64,000 bases of DNA. Origin: Marisa cornuarietis. Its lineage: Eukaryota; Mollusca; Gastropoda; Architaenioglossa; Ampullariidae. Below the pieces are notes generated by a model that worked only from the letters and a program-made list of their open reading frames with translations, was not told where the DNA came from and did no database searches. A program made the translations under genes and the position numbers. Numbering within the stretch: the first letter of the stretch is position 1; each line of letters starts with the position of its first letter. This document shows, in pieces, positions 26,341 to 39,100 of the stretch. Location: contig SMMW01000033.1 in NCBI GenBank assembly GCA_004794655.1, positions 1,987,501 through 2,051,500 of the forward strand, given 5' to 3'.

Positions 26341-27754
26341 GGGAAAGGCAGATGGGGAGGTATTAGAGATCTCAATTTTCTCGGGGCAAGCTTTACGTGA
26401 GGACGGTGCCCATCTCCTCTCTCTCGATGCCTGTTTCGTCCTATCGGAAGAGTTCCGTTAACTTCCATCTGGCCGCTTATTTTGGGTACCTGCATGCATG
26501 ATCAACAGATTGAGTCTGCCCTTTGCTGCTTCAGCCTTGCGACTTCTGAATGCTACCGTGTGTGAATGCAGGTAGATCCTATGTAAATCTGAAACATTAT
26601 ATGAGGGTCTGTCTGGTATGAAGGGTACGAATGCATTATGGTATTGTTGATTGTTTTCGTTCTGTGTGGTTCTAGTCCTTTCTCTCGTACAGAGTTGCCC
26701 CTTGGGATAAATAAAGTCGTGTCTTATCACAATAACAGCAGCTTTGTCAGTTTGGAGTACATAATTTAGTCTCTTTGTTGTAGTTCATGCTTTGCGCATG
26801 CGCTATTGTTCCTGTGAGCACCGCGTTGGTCTAAGTGAGATTTAAACTGTTGACAGAAAGAGATAAATCGTTTTCATATTTCTTGTTGTGTGCATTTCGG
26901 CTCTATGGCTTCATCGATCGTGTTAAGATAAGAAATATGTTAATCACCTATTACCCATGTAAAGCCTATATGTCGGGGTGTTTTTGGTCAATAGTAAATA
27001 AAAAAAGTAATATTGTACTAAGAAATCTCTGTTTTAGACACGATTGCAAGTAAACAATTAAGTGACTCGAAATCGTTAGTCAAAACGAAAAAAATTCTTC
27101 TGCTTTGCGGTTTCAGATCGACCACTGTTCAGTGAGAGCTCCCTAGCAGCTATTGTTTACTGTACATTCGCTTGAACTTCAGATTTAGAAGCTAGCTTAA
27201 AAGCATTGATCATAACTGAGCACTGAAATAAAATATTTAGAATCTCTGGGGCGATAGCTTTTGGTTTCACAAATTTGTGTCAGCGTTTTCTCGTAAATTT
27301 GTAAAACTGTGTACGTATGTTGTATCACTTTTCATGCGATGTTGGGATCTGTCAAGGTTTTGAATGTACTAAATATTTTGGAAGCAGGAACATCGAATCG
27401 TTCTGGTGAGTTTCACGAACCTGTGTACTAAGATATGAGTGAGAACTTTTGTGCAGGTTTCAACCTGTGAGCAAAGTGACTGCTTTCCTTCAGTTTGCCA
27501 CCGAGAAAAAAAATCGCTGTTTCTGACGACCCTAAGATACGTGTGCTGTTTATGGACAACACAGAGCTGTTATCTAATGCGGTCAGACTGTTTAACCCTA
27601 AAGGTTAAAGCAATGCATTTTCTCTTTCACTCTGTGTGTGTGTGTGTGTGTGTGTGTTTGTTGAGGGAATTGCCCTTACTATTCTTGACACCATAGAGAA
27701 TACTCTCGGGTGTAATGAGTGTCACGAAGAAGTTGGCTAGATAAAGCGTGCAAG
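26341..27754. other. Intergenic, nothing recognised
   Basis: Short frames only; a (TG)n at 27632-27659. No splice-flanked exon of the local family is visible. Confidence 0.4.
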
Positions 27755-29833
27755 TGTATACGGGCGCTCACTCTTTTATGTTGTGTGTCAAAGTGCTTTT
27801 GATGACCCGATTATAGTGACGCTTATCCCGTACAACACATTTTAAGTAGGTACCGGCACATGTGTTCAGAGTTTGTAAGATGGTATATGACTTGGCAGTG
27901 TCGAGTTTATGATAGGCGACCGCTTCCCGGGTAAAGAGACCGACCCTGTTTCAAAAAGCTGGTAGGAGCGGGCAGTCACATTGGCGGCTAACCTATCAAG
28001 TAATGATAAGGCAGCGGAACAAATTGATGCGACTCATTTTGTGTTAATATTTAATAATCTACCATGTGTCGTTGTACATAAACAAGTCACATTTCACGTA
28101 AGCATTCGTCCAATAAGTGTTTAAATGAACATTGTCCTAACTAACGCTGTATATTTGCGTCAGTGTGTCCTTGGCATTACTTGCCTGGTTAGCCGCCATT
28201 GTCACTGCACACTCGTACCAATTTTTGAAAGAGGGTGAGTCTCTTTTCCCATTCAAGCGGTCGACTATCATAAACTGGACACTGCCATGTTCTATTCCAC
28301 CGGATTCAGCAGAAAATGTTCTTTCATTCTCACCTAAGGAACCACATGGTATTTTGCGCGTGGGTCAAGCTACTGTCGCATAATGCGATCGGGCGCCACA
28401 CACTCTACCCTCGCAAGCACGCTCACAACCACACAGTCACAGCAGGCACTCGAACGCCCGATGCTAGCGACGCGTCCAATCGCTCCCCAGTGCACAAAAT
28501 TGACGCATGCACAAGGGAACGGTACAGAATGCACGTTTATTAATGGGAAAAAAGGAGAAAAGGAAGAAAAAAGGGGGATCAAAGGCTCCCAAAGATAAAA
28601 GAAACTAGCTCAAACTACCAGGGACCCCACCCCTCTCGACAGAGTGGGTGAAATAACCTAACGGGCACACACACACACACACATTTCCATTCCTACTGCT
28701 ACATCTAAAACTGACTAGTAGCCGACAGGGGCTAGTGTGGGTAGCTGCTGTGGGAGTGGTAAGGGGGGAGGCACTCAGCCTGAGCCTTTTGTCACCACCC
28801 ACGATGTCCGTCACCCGCTGTTACTTAGTCAACATGGATCGGACTCCGCTCCCCTGTCGACAGCATCCCGTCAGATAACAGTGGCGGAGACCCGCTGTCC
28901 GGCGTCGACCCGAGGAGAGTCCGATGATCTCACAGTTCTCTAACTGGCCTTGATAAATACGATGACGACGTGGACTGACGAGAATGGACGACGAAAACTG
29001 AGGACGATTGACGAAGTTTGACGATTGACGATATCTGATTAATCCCTCACAGTGCCTCTCTTACAAGTCTTCCATCAGCTATGTTTCGTATAACCGCCCA
29101 CTGGTCAGGTAGCCATTGGCCAAGTGAGAACAGCCGCAAGAAAGTATTCCTCTACTTACCCAACGGCTTGTGACGCGTGTCCTTCTGTCGCTCACAGAAG
29201 ACACAGGAGTACCAGCGGCAGACTAAACAAAATCCGCTCCACTCACAATGTACTCGACACTTTCCGATTTTTTCGCAGTTGCCCAACTCACACTCTCCAT
29301 CACCGCACGCGACAATGACGTCAAAGAAAGCAATTACGTAAACATTTTATCCCTCCGGCTGCCTCCTCCCGCCCCCGCTGCTAGACCTGTGCTAAGGCAG
29401 CATGCGACACGCGACACTACGTCATTTAAAAGTTGATAAATATTTCTCGTCGTCCGCTACTGTGCTTTAGAACTGTTACATTCCGTTAAAAATACATAGG
29501 CGTTTTTCACCACTCTTCACTGACTTTATTCAATATGTATACAGCGATATTTAGTAGATTAAAACTAATTAAAATAAGTCAACATATATTAAAAGTAAAT
29601 GTGTTTTCTATCCTTGTTTCGAATTTGAACTAAATCTATCCCGTAGATTATAAATTATAGTTGTTTTAATTTCGTTGCCCCTGAAACGTTTCATTTTTCC
29701 ACCCGAAGATGATTTTTTAATATTTGAAGCTGCATAGCTCCCAAAAGATACGTTACAAGTTTGTATAAACAATTAGGACAACAGTATTTAATGGTTACTT
29801 TGAAAAAACTAGTTCGGGGTATTTAGTAAATTA

Positions 29834-30810
<977 letters not shown>

Positions 30811-31365
30811 CATAAAATGGCAATATATACTCAGTTTCTTTATATATATATATATATATTTCTTGTACTCTTATGTGAACATAAAAAAATCCTCAATTAA
30901 CAAAACAATAATTTTGTGTGCCGGTACCTACGTTTCTCTTCAATATCGTCTCAGCCTTTTTGTCAGCGTGAATGTTATCTAATTTCTCGCCATTTCAGTG
31001 TAACTATGTAGACGCTGATGTCTAGCACCTACAGACAATCACAAGCAGTGCTGTGCGCTCGCATAAACACGAGAAAATGCGCTTTACAAATGTTAATATA
31101 AAATTATTATTATTATAAACCATGTGAAAATGTAGGATTTTTCCCCTCTCCAGCCCTTTGAACATTGACCACGGGACAAATAAAATACTTGTCGTGGGCT
31201 ATTTAAGCTGAGTGACTGTAGTGGTCTACGTGTGGCTGTGCTTCGTCTTGAGGTGCTGACTGACTAGGACACAGTCACACGTACTACACAGTGCAAGGTC
31301 TAGTGGCGATTATTTTTATCGAATGATTGGGTAGAGGTCATTGCAATATATTATTTCCCAGACTC

Positions 31366-31595
31366 TGGGTGAATCACCATGCACAGAAAGAGGTCAACGG
31401 GGGGACGGGGCTCACTAAACAAAACACTTGTGACAAGACCTGTTGCTGTGGGATCTGTGCCACACCTCCCTGTGTTTCGTACAAAGGGATTTTCGATAAG
31501 CTCATGGGGAAATGTTTCAGAGACCTTGTGTAGGTTATTTCATTTTGTATCCTAGATAAGATTCAAATAACATGTTTAGTTGGGCCTTAATAAAG
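31366..31595 (+). CDS. Candidate terminal exon of a cysteine-rich peptide (copy 1)
   Basis: An acceptor (TTTCCCAG) is followed by an open frame of about 55 codons ending in TAG at 31531-31533. The frame is cysteine-rich towards its end (NTCDKTCCCGICATPPCVSY and later GKCF). A polyadenylation signal AATAAA lies near 31590. Upstream lies TATTTAA at 31200. I could not find an exon 1 with a signal peptide. The paralogue at 50.27 kb differs by indels of 27 and 12 bp, both multiples of three, which argues for past coding constraint. It is not obviously related to the six-cysteine family. Product and role are unknown. Confidence 0.4.
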
Positions 31596-33236
31596 CAACC
31601 CTCAATTAAAAAAGTGGGAAATTTTACCACTCTACCAGGATTTGTTTAGGTACGAATTACAAATATAATTGTTAGGTTGAAAGTTACAAATGTAATTTTT
31701 TTAAAAACACTATTCATGAAAATAATCGTTCGTTTATTCGTTTATTTGTCCTTACTCGTTGTCTTTTTTTTTTACCATGGAAATCGTTTCATTTTAATCC
31801 CACACTCATGTTTAATGGCATCTGATCTGATCTTGTGACATCCTCTTTGTTGGTGAGTGTGCAGTGCTTACAGACCCTTTCAGACCTTGACTGCTGGCTG
31901 CAGAAACATCTTCTTCCACTTATTTCGGGTGGTTATGTCATATGATTCAGAGTATACTATACACAGGTACCCATTTAAATGTACTAGATTTGAGTTCTGA
32001 GCATGAATCTGTTTGTCACCCAAATAAGTTGGTTTCTCGACAACGCTATATAGGCGTCTTTGTTATTTGTTGAAACTCGCTTTTGAAAATAAACAAAGCA
32101 CGTCGATACTGTGAAGGCACAGCAAGAGATTTTTTATTTAAAGCAAACATTCGTAATCCCCTTGCAAGTTTACATGTGTTTGGGCTGTCACCGTCCTGTA
32201 CTTTATGTCGCGCTTTAGAAATGCGAAAAATATAACCGATAAAGGAAATGAAAGGAAAAGAAAACGGGCTTCCGTGTACCTGATAACAAGTGCTGATAAA
32301 GAGCGACGCCCTCTGCGGTGTCAAGGCTCGATTAAGTCCTTTTCTAGGAAACAGCAAACCAAAACTTGATTAATAACATTATTTTACAGACCCGTTCTCG
32401 GCGATGTAATACGTCCGACGTTTCAATTAATAATATTAAATACAGAATTTTGAAAGACAAGTACCATGTACCATCTACTGACATCCCGAAATTCGAATTC
32501 CTTACAATACTTGTGCATGTGAAGATCAAAGTTTCAAATGATGAAGCTGACGAAAAAATAATTTTCAAATAATTTTAAAACAAATTTTTATAGTTACAAA
32601 TATCATGGTAGGTTAAAATTTACGTGTATTTTTTCAATGCTGTTTCTGCAATAAAAGTTCGTTTTTTTAGTCTGTTAGGTCTTCCATTCATTTTTGTATC
32701 CTGTTCATTCGTTGTTCTTTATTCTGATTCGTTCTTTTCTTTGTATATAAATTGTTTATTTTTCATATCCGTCTTTATAGAGCACTTTAGGAGTTCACTG
32801 TTTAAGAAAACCAAGACTGGTTTATAATATTGTTTCATGCATAATAACACTGCTTTGATTTGTAATCTTGATCCATAACAGGAAGCGGAAATAGTTTGAG
32901 TCTTTTCATTTACACCTGTACTCGATATGAACAAATATACATCGTCGATGACTTAACAGCAGAAAGGGTGTGCACACTTCAACACTCACTTGATCTTGTC
33001 CTATCACAGAAATATACAATATTTCATGCGATACACGTTTGTCTGGTATGGTAAACTCGGTGTAAATATTAGTGCATATGATCAGAACACACTGGGACGA
33101 GTCAACTAGAGAGAAGAAACAGTTTCATTAGTATTTTTACATTTGACAAAAATTGACACTGCTGCACGGACATGTAGATAGATAAAACACTCAAATATTT
33201 TTCTTACGTGCCTGCTAAATCACTACAAACACTTTT

Positions 33237-33312
<76 letters not shown>

Positions 33313-33480
33313 AGGTAAAACCGATAAGAAAGAAAACTATGTAGTTTGACTAACTTTGACTAACATCAAAAGGTTGACTAATGTAAAGGATCAAGCACTG
33401 TGAGTGTTAGGAATGCTTAAATATTTGCTTACTTTTTGAATTCTTTAACTTGTTCGTGTACATTTTGTGTTTTCACCTGA

Positions 33481-35834
33481 AGTCCAATAACCGGCCCGTG
33501 ACGCGGTGCTATCCGGCCCTTCGAAACTTCTGCCCACAATGCAAGAAATCGGCATGTTAGTGAAAAAACAAAACGAAAAAATGGAAGAAAAGTATCTGTC
33601 CCAACATTGGGGCGTCTCCCAATCTTTCTACGATGGATTTCATTTCGTTTAGGGAGGAAACCAGTGTTTGAGAACTAGGGACGCCGAATTCTATAGGGGA
33701 TTAGTAATCTTTTGATTGGTTAATATTTGAATCAGTTGTTAAAGAGATTGAAAATACTGACTCCTGCAAGGTATAATACAATGGGGTTCTGACAGGGAAA
33801 CAATAGCGAAACAGCGTTTGAATTTCGTCATTTTCCTGGGGAAATCAGGCCGGATCGTCCTGCGGTACCTCGATAAAAAATGTATTTTAAGACAGTTTCT
33901 AACTTTTATTTTAACATAGAAGTGTATTTCCCTGTTAGTTCAATAACCAAAGAATCCATTTTTAAAGAAAAGTCAAACTGCACAAAGTTTACCCTCAACA
34001 CCTTTCGGGGGCCTCTAGTACGAAAATGTTCTCATTTCGTCGTGGCGGGTCATATTTGCGCGCTGGTGAAATGAGAGAGCCGAAGAAAAGAAAAGTTGAC
34101 TCTGAGTGCAGAAAATTCCAAGAAAAATGGACAGATCTTTACTTTTTTGTGCAACGTGATAACAAGTTTTATTTGCAATGAAAGTGTGGCTGTTTGTAAG
34201 GAACACAGCAGTAAACGGCACTATGAAACAAAGCACAAGAATAAGTAAGGCGGCATCATTGGTTCGAGCCGCGAAGAAAAGATTGATAAATTACGTCAAG
34301 AAATTGGAGGCTTGGCGAGAATATTTACCAAGAAAAAGAAAAGAACATGAGGCGGCGGTAAGGGCAAGCTACCGAGATGCTCACATTTTGAGCAGAGAAG
34401 TGAAGCCATTTCCGAATGCCAAATAAAGTGTTTGCTAGCAGTGGTGGAGGAATTGTGTTCTCAAAAGAAGAATGCAGTTGCACGGCGAGTGGAAGATATG
34501 GGGGAAAATCTCCAGTCAAAACTAAGGGACAAAGCAGCACGTTTCGAAATGTTTTCTATTGCTGCTGACAAGTCAACCGACTCGTCTGAAACCGCTCAAC
34601 TCTTGGTATTTATTCGCGGTACAAATAGCGATTTTGAAATTAAAAAAGAGTAAGCGGCCATGAGGGATAGGAACACCACTGGCAAAGACCTGTTCAAAGA
34701 AGTTTCAGCCGTAATAGAGGGTCCTGCTCTTCCTTGGGAAAAAATAGTGGGAGTGATTACTGATGGTGCCAGAAGTATGGTTGGATGCCACAGCGGACTG
34801 GAAGCAAGGGTTATTAGAAAAATTGTCGAGTCCAATGGAACCGAGCCTCTGCGGCTTCATTGCATTATTCCCCCAAATAATCTCTGTAACAAGGCGTTGA
34901 ATCTGAACCATGTGATGAAGATTGTGGTCAGCACTGTAAACTTCATCAGATCACAGGCGCTGAACCACAGAACTTTCAAGGACATTCAGACAGAAATAGA
35001 ATCCGAATATGAAGACGTTCTCTTTCACAGTGAAGTCCGCTGGTTAAGCCGAGGAAAGGTACTAAAACGGTTTTTTGATTTGAGACGTGAGATTGAAATT
35101 TTTATGACCTCAGCGTGGTTGTGATTTGCCGATTTTATGCGACATCACGTCACATCTAAATGAACTCCACACCAAACTGCATGGGAAAGACATGTGTAGA
35201 GCTCTACGCCAGAATCAGCAGCTAAATATGTCTTTCCCCACAGCAAGAATGATCCAACTTCTGGGGCTCTTGAAGGATAATTTCAATGAAAGATTTGTGT
35301 ATTTTCATGATTTGAAGAATTAAATACGTCTCTTAAAAAATCCATTTGGGGCAGATGTGTCAACTGCAGCTGGAACTGATTGACTTGCAAAGCCAGACAT
35401 CCTTGCTTGACAAATTTCGAGCAATGCCGAAAATTGATTTCTATGCCGTGTTGCCTGCAGAAACTGTTTCCAAATCTACGAAAACAAGCGTTAAGGATGA
35501 TCACGATGTTTACAAGAACTTATGTGTGTGAACAAACGTTTTCAGTGACGAAACGAGCGAAACCCGTCTTACGTGATCGCCTCGCGGACGAACATTTCGA
35601 TTTAGTGCTTCGACTTGGTGTCTCTACTATGCAGCCGTAAATTCAGAAGTTGGTTTCGGGGAAACAACTTTAAACATCCAACTAATTACTACAGAATTAA
35701 TGGTAAGTACAATGCGTTTTTAATAAAAATGGTATCTGCTCTATTTTTTGTGTATTTTTGCGGTGAAGCCGCCCGTGACTCGCGTGTCGGAAATTTATAT
35801 GACCCCCAGGCCGAAAAAGGTTGGGCATCACTGG
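33481..35834 (+). mobile_element. hAT-like DNA transposon insertion (decayed)
   Basis: The inserted stretch interrupts block B1; block B2 has the empty site at about 52366 (CACCTGA then TATAGACAGC). The right end is GGTTGGGCATCACTG, the reverse complement of a CAGTGATGCCCAACC-type hAT terminus. I do not see its partner at the left end, which seems deleted or rearranged, and no clean 8-bp target duplication can be assigned. Confidence 0.65.
34071..35640 (+). pseudogene. hAT transposase pseudogene (GTF2IRD2/ZBED-like)
   Basis: In order, and in several frames, there is an N-terminal KRKVDSEC region with EKWTDLYFF, a BED-like zinc-finger remnant (CNESVAVC, then KRHYETKH), FSIAADKSTDSSETAQLLVF, VGVITDGARSMVG, LRLHCIIPP, HSEVRWLSRGKVL, and a C-terminal dimerisation region (CEQTFSVTKRAKPVLRDRL, DEHFDLVLRL). 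A frameshift after YFFVQ, a TAA near 34651 and a further frameshift at about 35124 break it. This is the hAT transposase family from which vertebrate GTF2IRD2-type genes derived. It is not functional. Confidence 0.8.
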
Positions 35835-35992
35835 TATAGACAGCAGTCGTGTATTGCAGAAATAAATGGTAATATGGATAATATCCCCACGTTAATCAAT
35901 AACGAAGTTTAGGAAACAAAACATTGCTTACATCTTGTCTCTAAGCGTGAACGTACGTGTGGCTGTGACCCTCCCGGTGATATCGGCGGCAG

Positions 35993-36090
35993 CCAATGAA
36001 AGCCATCAGAGTATAAAGTGACTGACAGCTGTGTCGGACAGATGGCCGTGGAGAAAGTATAAAATGAAAGCACTTGTTCTTTTTGTCAGT
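35993..36090 (+). promoter_or_regulatory. Gene 3 core promoter: CCAAT, TATA, TCAGT initiator
   Basis: CCAAT is at 35993-35997, a first TATAAA at 36012-36017, and TATAAAA at 36058-36064. TCAGT at 36086-36090 puts its A exactly 30 bp after the second TATA box, the canonical spacing. TGACTGACAG at 36019-36028 resembles the TGATTGACAG element of genes 1 and 2. Gene 4 keeps the CCAAT, TATA and TCAGT arrangement. Confidence 0.6.
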
Positions 36091-36154
36091 TTCATTTTGT
36101 AACAGACAGTTTGGTTATCGACTATTTGTCAAAGCTGTCGTTATTTTTATTATC

Positions 36155-39100
36155 ATGAAGTGCTTTTGGACCATCCTGCTTCTTTGTGGTGAGTTTTGCA
36201 GAATTGTGCTGTTATATCTTGGCTATGTCTAACTTCGGTAAAAAATAAATCTTCCAGACAGACTACTGTATATAACAAAATTTTTATTGCTGCCACTCTC
36301 CATTTTAAATGATCTAATGCAACCACTTCATGTGGTTAAAATACTGTGCTTGATTTTGTTAGCATTAACAGCTGTTATGCATCAAAACAAGTAATTTTAC
36401 ATTTTCAATTAGTCAAAAGTTGTTATTTATTTTCTTACTTTAATTTTATTACCTTGCTGATCACATGTCTTACTGGCTGAGTGTGTTTTGTGTATCATAT
36501 CAAGTCATTGTTAGAAAGTTTCTTGTTTTTTTTATTGTTGGTCAGCACAGAGTGTACCCTGTTTTGTTTTGATGTTGCGCGATATAAATGCTCATTTAAA
36601 TTTTAAACAAAGATTTTATTTATAAATTGACACCCTCGGCTTGGATCTCCTGGTATTATGAAATATCTGTATGAATTTTATCAATATGAAATTTAAAAAG
36701 AAGTTATGGCACGCGTCAGGTATTTCAGCATGCATGTATTGAGTGCTAAGTTTCCACTTTCCTTTTAAAGTATACACCACTGTGTTGTTCGACCATGCTT
36801 TAACTAAAATTCCTTCTCGATGTTTCGCTTCTATATAAAAATCAAAAACAAATCTTTGTTTAATAAGCTGGCGGTTCCTTCTTGAAGTTGACAAATAGAG
36901 ACCAAGCCACCTGCGTAGTGCAGTGTGGAGACACCACGCGTCAGGCCCAGCAAGTTAAATCAAAAAGTAGGAACTAATAAACAAAAACAAAACCTACGAC
37001 AAGGCAGAACGGAAAGGTAGAAAAAATGCAGTGCATGTGTAAGCGCTCTCCATTATCAACATAACTAGCTTTAGAGCCCTGGAAGGCTTTAATGCCGTTT
37101 TATATGCGCATTTTAAATCATGCCTCCACTCAGGGAGATCAATCTTTGGTCAAGGCGACCAGCTGTCCGTCTTTTTCTGAAACGTCTACACCCCTCTGCT
37201 TGTCGTTTATGGGCACGACACTGTATGGCATGGGCAAGGCATCAATGAGATCGGTCCTCCTCACTGATGAATCTCGCTTTGCCAGGTTCTTCCAGGATGG
37301 CCGAATTCGCGTCTGGACACGACAGGGAGAGTGTTACCACAATCCTACTGTGGTGGAACGTGATCACTATGGTGGTGGATCCATCAAGGTGTGGGGTGGG
37401 ATGGAATCTGCCTACAGAACTCCACTCTACCTAGTGCATGACAACCTGATAGACGTAGTATACAAAGAAAGCATTTAAGCCTCAGGTACTGCCATCACTG
37501 CAGGCCATAGGGTCAGGTGCCTTTCTTCAGGACGACAGCTCCAGACCCCACAGGCCCTCAGTCGTCAATGGCTTCCTGCTGCAGCACCAAGTCAACACCA
37601 CATACTGGCTGGCCTGTTCCCCAGATCTGAATCCCATGAACATCTGTGAAATGTCCTGGACCTGCGATTTACAGTCAACCACCCCAAGAAGTTGGCCTCA
37701 ACTATAGTATTAAACTTAAAAAGACCGCATGAAAAAAGAAACACGTGGCAGCATAAAAATAATTTTAAAAAAAAGACAGGATGGGATAGCAAACTCTACA
37801 GAGGAAGGGAAAAGGTAAATAACCGAAAAAGAGAGAGAGAAAAAAAAGAGAGTAGCAAAAAGCACTAAACACTAACGGACAATAGTTTTATATTTTGAGT
37901 ACTGGTAGTAGGAAAGGCTATGACTACGGTAATTTAACCTGACGATTGTTGTGACTCAGAATTTTCTAGCTGCTCACTAGCACGAGAAACGAACAGTCCT
38001 TTAGGTAGTGTCTTTACATTCCAAGTGTAAGTTGTGATGTTTCTTTCTTGGATTTTTTGGTTTAGTTACCAGTGGCTTATTTAACAAGTCGCCAAGTGGA
38101 TAACGAAAGACGTGATTTTGTGAACCAGTTATACGGTTAGCCCAAAATAATTGTGATAGTAAACATTTCCATTTTTTTTGACGAATGGAGACCTAAGGGC
38201 ACCCATACTTCTTGTGGTCTTTTGGATCACAGTCGAAATCATTCAAATAGTGGGCTGGCCGTGGTCACAGACACTTGTGTTACTCCATTTATAGTGTAAC
38301 TTTGCATATTTATACTGTGTTACTATCAAGAATTTCTAGAAGGGCTTATTCCATTAGCCTTTAAGATTACATTTATTATGTAAGGGATTATTAACCCTTA
38401 GCTGGGTTGTGCACTTTGCAAAGGGAAACTCACACTGAGCTTGCAAGAAATATACATATAACTAATTTTACCATTTTACCACCCTGGAAGTGAGTGTATT
38501 TAGATGCTGGAGAAGAATGCCATCTTAAGATTTTATGACGATGTTCATGGATGTTGCAATGTTCTCATAGTAGTGACGTTCTGAACTAATTCCTTAAAAG
38601 TTCAAAAACACTTTTTAATGAATAACCTTTATAGAGCTGCTTACATGAATAAAACTTTGGCCAAATTTCCGGACAACTTCTAACAGAAAGTAAGATCTAC
38701 CTTTTTCTTTATTTTATCTGTATTTTAGAATGTATATATAATCATAAAATTCAGCAAAGGTACATCTCGCTTGGGTCTGAAAAAGCTCTTTATGAATCTG
38801 TTGCAGGTTCTTTCATAAACCTGACAGAGGGAATTGACAATTTCAGCGACTGCGAAAACCTCTGCGCTGAACCTTTTAGGTCAGCCTTAAAAACTAAGTC
38901 TCAGCCTATAGTTTGCAGGTAAGGTTACATCGTGGTGGTTTTTTTTTTCTTAAACTAATAATATCTTTTGAGCTTGTTTCATTTACGTGAGAGTTTGTCA
39001 CAAATATCAGCCAGCATATAACTACACCATATTAATTAAGTCAACTTTGCATCTTTGGAATCTTTATTATAAAGTTAAATAGATGAATAGGAATTTGACT

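Noticed and set aside
33235..33315. CRISPR-like or satellite array
   Set aside because: It is a simple (AAAG)n microsatellite without spacers, shared by the duplicated blocks.
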